A DNA stretch of 7,495 nucleotides, from assembly GCA_937894185.1 (NCBI GenBank), contig CALCSA010000161.1:1-7495 (forward strand), given 5' to 3'. Made by a program: the position numbers and the translations under genes. This DNA is from an uncultured Clostridia bacterium (lineage in GTDB: Bacteria; Bacillota; Clostridia; Oscillospirales; Ruminococcaceae). Under the pieces are notes generated by a model that was not told the DNA's origin, did no database searches, and saw only the letters and a program-made list of their open reading frames with translations. Below are positions 1 to 4,682 of the stretch, one piece after another; within the stretch, counting starts at the first letter, position 1, and every line of letters begins with the position of its first letter.

Positions 1-144
1 GTGGACGCGCTCAATCAGCGGGATATTCCCATGGTCACCGGTGCTTTGGTGATGACCACCATGTTGGTGAGCGTCGTCAACTTAGTAGTGGATATTGTCT
101 ATGCCTATGTAGACCCGCGAATCAAAGCGCAATACACCAAATAA
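1..144 (+). CDS. dppB: Peptide ABC transporter permease, DppB/OppB type (3' end only)
   Basis: Only the last 47 codons are present; the frame is open from base 1 and stops at TAA 142-144. The peptide contains RDIPMVTGALV, then a hydrophobic membrane segment, then DIVYAYVDPRI. This matches the typical C-terminus of DppB/OppB-type permeases: a D-x-P element, the last transmembrane helix, and the 'LxYAxLDPRI' ending next to the cytoplasm. In the family this subunit pairs with DppC to form the peptide channel in the cytoplasmic membrane. The next gene starts 13 nt downstream and its ribosome binding site overlaps this stop codon, so the genes are co-transcribed and probably translationally coupled. 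The gene symbol is by family and position; substrate specificity (dipeptide, oligopeptide or other) cannot be told from the tail. Confidence 0.9.
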   Translation: MDALNQRDIPMVTGALVMTTMLVSVVNLVVDIVYAYVDPRIKAQYTK

Positions 145-157
145 GGAGGCTGGCAGC

Positions 158-1054
158 GTGAGTCAAGCAACCAAAAAAAGCAAGCTGGCGTCCAAGCAGT
201 ACGTCAAGCGCAGCACCGCCCTGACCATTTGGCGGCGGCTGAAAAAGAATAAGGGTGCTGTCATGGGGATCATTATCATCAGCGTCATCATCCTTCTGGC
301 TCTGGCCGCTCCGCTGATCTACGATTACGAAGCTCAGGTGATTGAGCAGAATGTTCTCAACCGACTGCAAAAGCCTTCGGCTCAGCACTGGTTCGGCACC
401 GATGATCTGGGCCGGGATGTGCTGGCCCGGGTCATTTACGGAGCCCGGTACTCTCTGGCGGTGGGTGTTGTGGCGGTGGGCATCGCGCTGGTATTCGGCG
501 TGATTCTGGGCGCTGCCGCCGGATACATCGGCGGTGTGCTGGAGGACATCATCATGCGCATCACCGACATCTTTTCCTCCATCCCCAGTGTGCTGATGGC
601 CATTGCCATCGTTTCCTCTCTGGGGAAAAGCACCTTCAACCTGATGGTGGCGGTGGGGGTTTCCAGTACTCCAGCCTTTGTCCGGGTGGCCCGGGCCGCT
701 GTTCTGTCGGTGCGGGGAGAGGAATATGTGGAATCCGCCAAGGCCATCGGAATGCAGGACTGGAAGATTGTGCTGGTTCACATTCTGCCCAACTGCGTCT
801 CCCAGATCATTGTTCAGACCACCCTGAGAGTGGCCTCCGCCATTATCTCGGCGGCCAGCCTGAGCTTTCTGGGATTGGGGGTTCCCGCTCCGGCGCCGGA
901 ATGGGGCGGAATGCTGTCGGCAGGCAGGGCCTATATCCGGGACTACAGCTATCTCACCATCTTCCCCGGCCTTGCCATTATGATTACCGTCCTGTCTCTC
1001 AACCTGATAGGGGACGGTCTGCGGGATGCCATTGATCCCAAGCTGAAGAATTAG
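158..1054 (+). CDS. dppC: Peptide ABC transporter permease, DppC/OppC type
   Basis: Second membrane permease of the peptide importer, 298 aa, the usual length for the family. The start is GTG at 158, set by AAGGAGG at 143-149 with an 8-nt spacer. A basic, soluble N-terminus (to about residue 33) leads into the first membrane helix (about 35-55), the OppC_N-type region. Residues 79-89 read FGTDDLGRDVL, a hallmark of DppC proteins. Further hydrophobic helices lie at roughly 99-121, 145-168, 214-240 and 265-288. The EAA loop that docks onto the ATPases is visible around residues 189-212 (EYVESAKAIGMQDW, then HILPN). The C-terminus GDGLRDAIDPKLKN is also family-typical. It lies between the DppB tail and two ATPases, so it is one half of the transmembrane channel. 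Specificity between dipeptide, oligopeptide or nickel-type transport is not resolved. Confidence 0.95.
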   Translation: MSQATKKSKLASKQYVKRSTALTIWRRLKKNKGAVMGIIIISVIILLALAAPLIYDYEAQVIEQNVLNRLQKPSAQHWFGTDDLGRDVLARVIYGARYSLAVGVVAVGIALVFGVILGAAAGYIGGVLEDIIMRITDIFSSIPSVLMAIAIVSSLGKSTFNLMVAVGVSSTPAFVRVARAAVLSVRGEEYVESAKAIGMQDWKIVLVHILPNCVSQIIVQTTLRVASAIISAASLSFLGLGVPAPAPEWGGMLSAGRAYIRDYSYLTIFPGLAIMITVLSLNLIGDGLRDAIDPKLKN

Positions 1055-1058
1055 GGAG
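1053..1058 (+). promoter_or_regulatory. Ribosome binding site deciding the dppD start
   Basis: AGGGAG overlaps the dppC stop codon (TAG 1052-1054). Three in-frame starts follow: GTG 1058, ATG 1061 and ATG 1067. GTG 1058 overlaps the site and ATG 1061 is only 2 nt away, whereas ATG 1067 has an 8-nt spacer. I therefore prefer 1067; the alternative starts add only 2-3 residues. Confidence 0.6.
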
Positions 1059-1066
1059 TGATGGGC

Positions 1067-2110
1067 ATGAATGAAACGACACAAGGAAGCAAGGGGCTTC
1101 TGATACCGGAAACGAAAGATGACCTGATTCTGGACATGCAAAACCTTAACGTCCGCTACGAGACTGAGGACGGAATTGTCTATGCCGTCAACGGGCTTAA
1201 CCTTCAGCTGGGGTACAAAAAAACTCTGGGGCTGGTGGGGGAGACGGGGGCGGGAAAGACCACCACCGCCCTTGCCATGCTGCGGCTGATTCCCGACCCG
1301 CCGGGGGTGGTGGAGTGCGACCAGCTCCTCATCCACGACAAGGATATTCTAAAGATGCCTGCCGACAAGTTGGACGAGGTGCGGGGCAAAGACATCGCCA
1401 TGATCTTCCAAGACCCTATGACAGCCCTCAATCCCGTATTTCCGGTGGTGGATCAAATCGCCGAAAGTCTGGAGATTCACGAGAACCTCAGCCGGAGCGA
1501 AGCCGAAGAAAAAGCAAAAGAGATGCTGGAGCTGGTGGGCATTCCCCGCTCCCGGGCTTACGAATATCCCCATCAGTTTTCCGGGGGGATGAAGCAGCGG
1601 GTGGTAATCGCCATCTCTCTGGCCTGCAATCCCCAGCTGCTCATTGCCGATGAACCCACCACCGCTTTGGATGTCACCATTCAGGCTCAGGTGCTGGAGC
1701 TGATGAAGGAGCTGAAGGAAAAGTACAACACCTCCATGATTATGATCACCCACGATCTGGGGATTGTAGCGGAGGTCTGCGACGAAGTGGCGGTCATGTA
1801 CACCGGGCGGATTGTGGAGCAGGGCACTCTGGAGGATGTGTTCGAGCGGACCATGCATCCCTACACCGAAGGGCTGTTCAACTCTCTGCCCAACATCACC
1901 AACCGTCAGGCCATGCTCAAGCCCATCAAGGGCCTGATGCCCGACCCCATGGACCTGCCCAAGGGCTGCACCTTTGCTCCCCGGTGCGATTACGCCACCG
2001 AAGCCTGCAGCCTTGGCTTCCCTCCTCTGCGGGCGGTCAGCGATACCCACAAGGTGGCCTGTATCGGCTACGATCATCCCGCATTCCACATCGAAAGGAG
2101 GAAGGGCTGA
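1067..2110 (+). CDS. dppD: Peptide ABC transporter ATP-binding protein, DppD/OppD type
   Basis: Cytoplasmic ATPase that powers the importer as a heterodimer with the next gene product. With ATG 1067 it has 347 aa, normal for DppD. In that numbering the motifs are: Walker A GETGAGKT at 58-65, Q-loop FQDP at 114-117, ABC signature FSGGMKQR at 171-178, Walker B LLIADEP at 191-197, D-loop TALD next to it, and the switch histidine in THD at 229. All catalytic residues are present. The C-terminal oligopeptide/dipeptide domain (oligo_HPY type) has cysteines at 301, 307, 314 and 332 in the pattern CTFAPRC...C...C. As I recall, this pattern binds an iron-sulfur cluster in some Dpp/Opp structures. The N-terminus has a tail of about 20 residues before the first nucleotide-binding strand. 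The stop overlaps the next start by 1 nt (TGATG), indicating translational coupling. Confidence 0.95.
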   Translation: MNETTQGSKGLLIPETKDDLILDMQNLNVRYETEDGIVYAVNGLNLQLGYKKTLGLVGETGAGKTTTALAMLRLIPDPPGVVECDQLLIHDKDILKMPADKLDEVRGKDIAMIFQDPMTALNPVFPVVDQIAESLEIHENLSRSEAEEKAKEMLELVGIPRSRAYEYPHQFSGGMKQRVVIAISLACNPQLLIADEPTTALDVTIQAQVLELMKELKEKYNTSMIMITHDLGIVAEVCDEVAVMYTGRIVEQGTLEDVFERTMHPYTEGLFNSLPNITNRQAMLKPIKGLMPDPMDLPKGCTFAPRCDYATEACSLGFPPLRAVSDTHKVACIGYDHPAFHIERRKG

Positions 2111-3060
2111 TGGCAAACACATTACTGGAGGTCCGCAATCTGAAGAAGTACTTCAAGACCTCCCACGGCATGCTCCACGCAGTGGACGACATCAGCTTTA
2201 CTCTGGAGAAGGGCAAGACTCTGGGTCTGGTAGGGGAGTCGGGATGCGGCAAATCCACCACGGGGCGGGCCATTCTGCGGCTCATCGAGCCTACCTCCGG
2301 AGAGGTGATCTTTGACGGAGTGGATGTCACCAAGCTGGGAAAGCCCGCCATGCGGAAGATGCGCAAGAATATGCAGATCATCTTTCAGGATCCCTTTTCC
2401 TCTTTGGATCCCAAAAAGACCGTCAATCAAATCATCGCGGAGCCCATTAAGGAAAACCGCATTATTCAGGATAAAGTGGCTCGGGAAGAGCGGGTGCTGG
2501 AGCTGATGGACACGGTGGGCCTTGCCCGGCGGCTGATCAACACCTTCCCCCACGAGCTGGACGGGGGCAGGCGACAGAGAATCGGAATCGCCAGAGCCTT
2601 GGCTATGGAGCCCAAGTTCATCATCTGCGACGAGCCGGTGTCGGCTCTGGACGTTTCCATTCAGGCTCAGATTCTCAACCTGCTCAAGCAGTTGCAGCAT
2701 CAGATGGGCCTGACCTACATCTTCATCACCCACGATCTGAGTGTGGTCAACCATTTTTCCGACGACATTGCCGTGATGTATCTGGGCCAGATTGTGGAAA
2801 AGGCATCGGCGGAGGAGCACTTCACCAATCCCCTCCACCCCTATACCAAGGCGCTTCTTTCCGCGATTCCCATCCCCGACCTGAAGATTAAGCGGGAGCG
2901 GATTTCCCTCAAGGGAGAGATCACCAGCCCGGTGAATCTGCCCAATGCCTGCCGCTTTGCCAAGCGGTGCTATGAGTGTATGGAAATTTGCAACCACGAG
3001 ATTCCCCCCCTCAAGGAGGTTTCTCCCGGGCACTTTGTGGCCTGCTTCCGGTATACGTAA
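2110..3060 (+). CDS. dppF: Peptide ABC transporter ATP-binding protein, DppF/OppF type
   Basis: Second ATPase of the importer, 316 aa from ATG 2110. AAGGAGG at 2095-2101 lies 8 nt upstream and fixes this start; the open frame extends further upstream, but only as a shadow inside dppD. Motifs: Walker A GESGCGKS at 42-49, Q-loop FQDP at 92-95, Walker B FIICDEP at 170-176, D-loop SALD at 178-181, and switch histidine H208 in ITHD. The ABC signature is unusual: LDGGRRQR at 150-157 instead of the usual LSGGQRQR or FSGGQRQR, so the conserved serine is Asp and the following Gln is Arg. The 'DPFSSLDP' stretch and the C-terminal cysteines (281, 287, 290, 294, 312) are DppF-like. It is the last gene of the visible transporter operon. 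Both permeases precede it, but no substrate-binding protein gene follows. Confidence 0.95.
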   Translation: MANTLLEVRNLKKYFKTSHGMLHAVDDISFTLEKGKTLGLVGESGCGKSTTGRAILRLIEPTSGEVIFDGVDVTKLGKPAMRKMRKNMQIIFQDPFSSLDPKKTVNQIIAEPIKENRIIQDKVAREERVLELMDTVGLARRLINTFPHELDGGRRQRIGIARALAMEPKFIICDEPVSALDVSIQAQILNLLKQLQHQMGLTYIFITHDLSVVNHFSDDIAVMYLGQIVEKASAEEHFTNPLHPYTKALLSAIPIPDLKIKRERISLKGEITSPVNLPNACRFAKRCYECMEICNHEIPPLKEVSPGHFVACFRYT

Positions 3061-3162
3061 TTGTCAATATAGATTTATAGCAATAAAGTTTTGCAGGTGA
3101 GTAATATCAGGGCGAAATGACACGCTACCTCCGAAGTAGACGGCGAGCATGTTATCTAATGC

Positions 3163-3235
3163 AAGGACTGCCACATCTTGGCCGATGTATTCTGCTGGTG
3201 CAAAATACGCCGGCATATGAGACGTGGCAGTCCTT
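3163..3235. other. Long imperfect hairpin; possible dpp-operon terminator or minus-strand structured RNA
   Basis: The outer arms are AAGGACTGCCACATC (3163-3177) and GACGTGGCAGTCCTT (3221-3235), complementary except at one position. After an internal loop (3178-3180 against 3215-3220), GCCG 3181-3184 pairs with CGGC 3211-3214. GTATTCTGC 3187-3195 pairs with GCAAAATAC 3200-3208 around a TGGT loop, with one mismatch. Three of the four imperfect positions (3175/3223, 3185/3210, 3192/3203) are A-C in + RNA but G-U wobble in minus RNA; only 3186/3209 is the reverse. The fold is therefore better on the minus strand. On the + strand the right arm runs into TTTTGTG, so it could also end dpp transcription about 100 nt after dppF. 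No known RNA family is recognised. Confidence 0.6.
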
Positions 3236-3424
3236 TTGTGCTCCGCGAAGATGATTTTGTCCGACAACCCCTGTGGGTGGCGGTATACCTTCCCCTGCCA
3301 TTTTGACGAATGCCGAAAGTGATAAGGCACCCATCCCCGGCCGGCCCAGCGCAGAAACCCGGATTTGCAGAAACCGGCTACAAAAACAACAAAACAATTT
3401 ACATTACCGTTAGAATAAGAAAGA

Positions 3425-3459
3425 ACCCCACATCGATACAAAAGGTATGGATGTGGGGT
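3425..3459 (-). terminator. Rho-independent-like terminator for minus-strand transcription
   Basis: ACCCCACATC (3425-3434) and GATGTGGGGT (3450-3459) form a perfect 10-bp stem. A G-G mismatch and a further 4 bp (ATAC/GTAT) follow, closed by a 5-nt loop. Read on the minus strand, the hairpin is followed by TCTTTCTTATTCT, a U-rich though interrupted tract. The + strand side has no T tract. It lies downstream of the minus-strand cysteine-rich gene (stop at 3536) and would end its transcript. Confidence 0.6.
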
Positions 3460-3494
3460 CTGATCTCATAATAGAAAGGTGTTAGGTGATGTAG

Positions 3495-3515
3495 GCCGTC
3501 TGTCATCCAGACGGC
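3495..3515. other. Short perfect GC-rich hairpin
   Basis: GCCGTCTG (3495-3502) pairs perfectly with CAGACGGC (3508-3515) around a 5-nt loop. No T tract follows on either strand. It falls in the presumed 3' untranslated region of the minus-strand gene, between its stop codon and the terminator-like hairpin. There it could stabilise the mRNA end or act as an operator-type palindrome. Confidence 0.5.
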
Positions 3516-3535
3516 GCGGGGAGCCGAGGAAGTGG

Positions 3536-3760
3536 CTAGTCGTGGAACTGTCCGCAGAACCGGCATCTCTGGCAGTGTCCGGGGCAGCAATCCTCTTTTT
3601 CTCTTTCCGGCTCAAAAAACCTGCATTTGCAAACGCGGAAGTATTTACACTCGGTCACAGTTTTGCCCAAGAATTCCTTTTTGCCCTCGTCTTTCCGCTT
3701 GTCGCAATTGCACAGTTCGTCTCTTCCGCACGAAGAGATTGTTTCGCGTTCGTTACACAT
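3536..3760 (-). CDS. Small cysteine-rich hypothetical protein
   Basis: A 74-residue frame on the minus strand, from ATG (complement of 3758-3760) to TAG (complement of 3536-3538). It contains 12 cysteines (residues 2, 11, 17, 19, 38, 44, 46, 58, 59, 63, 66, 69), including CNC, CKC and a C-terminal CCPGHCQRCRFC. The remainder is rich in Lys, Glu, Arg and Asp with no membrane segment or signal peptide, so a small cytoplasmic metal-binding or zinc-ribbon-like protein is conceivable. I do not recognise the family. Support for a real gene: natural-looking codons (many GAA, AAA, TGC), and a hairpin plus a terminator-like hairpin in the right orientation downstream. Against it: the ribosome binding site is weak (GAGAG about 3 nt before ATG, AGGG further off), and an in-frame TGA just upstream leaves no alternative start. 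The opposite-strand frames here look like shadows. Confidence 0.45.
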   Translation of the reverse strand: MCNERETISSCGRDELCNCDKRKDEGKKEFLGKTVTECKYFRVCKCRFFEPEREKEDCCPGHCQRCRFCGQFHD

Positions 3761-3909
3761 TTGCTCTCAACCCTATCTATTATGATTAGAGACAATTAGC
3801 CTCCATAACAATGTATGCATATAATCAGATTAAGTGCGGTAAAACTGAATAGAATGTACCTGCGCAGAGCGGGAGATAGTGACAATAACAGGACTAAAAG
3901 GGTAATTCA

Positions 3910-4053
3910 TTGGACGAAAAGGCATTATTGCAAGTAATTGGACAGATGGTAGACGAAAAATTGAAAACTTCCTTGGATTGCTCAAAAGCGCAGCCACCGG
4001 TGGATAGAAGCAGCAGAGCCTCCCCTTTAGAAGGAGCGGCAGCCATTTTTTGA
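3910..4053 (+). CDS. Short hypothetical ORF (47 aa, TTG start), possibly a remnant
   Basis: A TTG at 3910 follows AAGGG (3898-3902) with a 7-nt spacer; the frame stops at TGA 4051-4053. The first 20 residues (LDEKALLQVIGQMVDEKLKT) look like a charged amphipathic helix, and the rest is polar and low-complexity (KAQPPVDRSSRASPLEGAAA). The helix resembles the N-termini of short clostridial coiled-coil proteins of unknown function that begin with similar text; it is also of the general type of a microcompartment encapsulation peptide. Both comparisons are from memory only. The natural-looking start region and abrupt end suggest either a small peptide gene or a truncated longer one. The promoter of the next gene overlaps its stop codon. 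Confidence 0.35.
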   Translation: MDEKALLQVIGQMVDEKLKTSLDCSKAQPPVDRSSRASPLEGAAAIF

Positions 4054-4079
4054 ACCTTCCGCCTTAACAAGCATATACT
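4050..4079 (+). promoter_or_regulatory. Putative sigma-70-type promoter of the 74-aa gene
   Basis: TTGAAC at 4050-4055 (4 of 6 matches to the -35 consensus) and TATACT at 4074-4079 (5 of 6 matches to TATAAT) are separated by 18 nt. Transcription would start near 4086, giving a leader of only about 20 nt that carries the ribosome binding site at 4093-4099. This is prediction by motif and spacing only. Confidence 0.45.
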
Positions 4080-4106
4080 AGATCATGATTACAAGGAGGG
4101 AAAAAC

Positions 4107-4331
4107 ATGAACAAATGGCTTACCAGTTTGAAAACAAACACTCCCCAAGAAGGGTTTGAATTGGCCATTAAGCTTTCACAAAAGGGTGTGGAGTACACAC
4201 AGCCATCCGAAGAAATCCGAAAAAAACTGCGTCCCAAATACTCCAAAAATGCAGATAGCTTAATACACGCTTCACAGATAATCGCCACAAACTTCCAGAC
4301 AGTGGCGGCTGCTAATAACTATTGGAAATAA
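4107..4331 (+). CDS. Small hypothetical protein (74 aa)
   Basis: ATG at 4107 is preceded by AAGGAGG at 4093-4099 with a 7-nt spacer, as good a ribosome binding site as any in the window, and by a plausible promoter at 4050-4079. The frame stops at TAA 4329-4331. The product is basic, mostly helical in appearance, has no cysteine, signal peptide or membrane segment, and should be cytoplasmic. It begins MNKWLTSLKTNTPQEGFELA and ends with a helix-like TNFQTVAAANNYW. I do not recognise a domain. It appears to be a single-gene unit: upstream lies the short TTG ORF, downstream 150 bases without a gene and then a strong terminator. It could be a complete small protein, a fragment of a longer one, or an accessory-gene product; the translation signals argue that it is expressed. 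Confidence 0.65.
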   Translation: MNKWLTSLKTNTPQEGFELAIKLSQKGVEYTQPSEEIRKKLRPKYSKNADSLIHASQIIATNFQTVAAANNYWK

Positions 4332-4358
4332 CAGGTTGATAATTTGTCCACCGCCACT
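4301..4358. repeat. 8-bp inverted repeat across the end of the 74-aa gene
   Basis: AGTGGCGG (4301-4308) is the reverse complement of CCGCCACT (4351-4358), with a 42-nt loop that includes the stop codon. No T tract follows, so it is a weak candidate for a terminator and may be chance. Confidence 0.25.
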
Positions 4359-4482
4359 TTGAGTGCTTTGCTCCTTATGTAGCAATTTACATATTTGCCA
4401 GAAAGCTTGTGGTTGGAGAGCGATTTGACTCCATAAATAGCATCCCAAGTGGCAAACAAAATCTATAGCAGCTAAATAATAC

Positions 4483-4514
4483 AAACCGAAGCACCCATCA
4501 GGGTGCTTCGGTTT
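4483..4514. terminator. Strong, probably bidirectional hairpin terminator
   Basis: AAACCGAAGCACCC (4483-4496) and GGGTGCTTCGGTTT (4501-4514) form a perfect 14-bp stem with an ATCA loop. The 5' arm starts with A's and the 3' arm ends in TTT followed by CT. On the minus strand the stem is followed by GTATTATTT, also U-rich. It separates the small-gene spacer from the molybdenum hydroxylase operon and would stop read-through from the 74-aa gene. Confidence 0.8.
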
Positions 4515-4666
4515 CTGGCGCTTACTTGTCGTTTTTGCTTCTTTATCCGCATGAAAAAGGCGAAAAAGCAGCTCTGCGCCCCTTGGCTAATTTTAACGGA
4601 TCGGAACACCCCTATCATATCGGCAGTTAATTCGGCAATACTGATTAATGTTTATTTCCATTTTAT

Positions 4667-4673
4667 GAGGGGG
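4667..4673 (+). promoter_or_regulatory. Ribosome binding site deciding the Mo-subunit start
   Basis: GAGGGGG lies 9 nt before ATG 4683. The frame is open upstream to 4503, but those codons run through the terminator hairpin, lack ribosome binding sites, and do not look like the family N-terminus. An in-frame ATG at 4665 overlaps this site and is less likely. Confidence 0.65.
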
Positions 4674-4682
4674 ACAGGCGCC

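Larger units (their letters stand above)
3061..3535. other. Non-coding spacer with several hairpins
   Basis: About 475 bases after dppF hold no ORF I trust on either strand. From left to right it contains: a small hairpin at 3125-3139, a 73-nt imperfect hairpin at 3163-3235, a short direct repeat (GCAGAAACCCGG at 3351-3362 and GCAGAAACCGG at 3367-3377), a terminator-like hairpin at 3425-3459, and a GC-rich hairpin at 3495-3515. A minus-strand open frame crosses 3441-3064, but it would start with TTG inside a hairpin and has no recognisable domain. The stretch could be a decayed mobile element, a structured RNA, or simply terminators between convergent transcripts. Confidence 0.55.

Noticed and set aside
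122..1336. 404-codon open frame on the minus strand across dppC and the start of dppD
   Set aside because: It is antisense to two clear ABC transporter genes, rich in His, Gln, Gly and Arg as expected for a shadow of GC-rich coding, and has no recognisable domain. Similar minus-strand frames over 1349-2122 and 2122-3033 were dropped for the same reason.
3351..3377. Two near-identical 11-12-base direct repeats considered as a CRISPR or attachment site
   Set aside because: There are only two copies with a 4-base gap, too few and too close for a CRISPR array, and there is no integrase nearby.
3064..3441. 125-codon minus-strand frame in the spacer after dppF
   Set aside because: It starts with TTG inside the terminator-like hairpin, runs through the 73-nt hairpin, has no ribosome binding site, and matches no family I know. 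Possible fragments of a transposase were looked for and not found.
3479..3799. Two + strand frames (106 and 85 codons) opposite the cysteine-rich gene
   Set aside because: Their composition looks like shadows of the minus-strand frame, and neither has a well-spaced ribosome binding site.
4332..4482. Possible purine riboswitch or other leader RNA before the hydroxylase operon
   Set aside because: I could not find the conserved core of a purine riboswitch or another leader I know; the only clear structure is the plain 14-bp terminator hairpin.
4272..4484. 70-codon minus-strand frame overlapping the end of the 74-aa gene
   Set aside because: It would start with TTG immediately after the terminator hairpin, without a ribosome binding site, and overlaps a better supported gene.
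4516..4532. Sigma-54-like TGGCGC...TTGTC text upstream of the hydroxylase
   Set aside because: The spacing and the -12 element do not fit the TGGCAC-N5-TTGC consensus, so I do not call a promoter.
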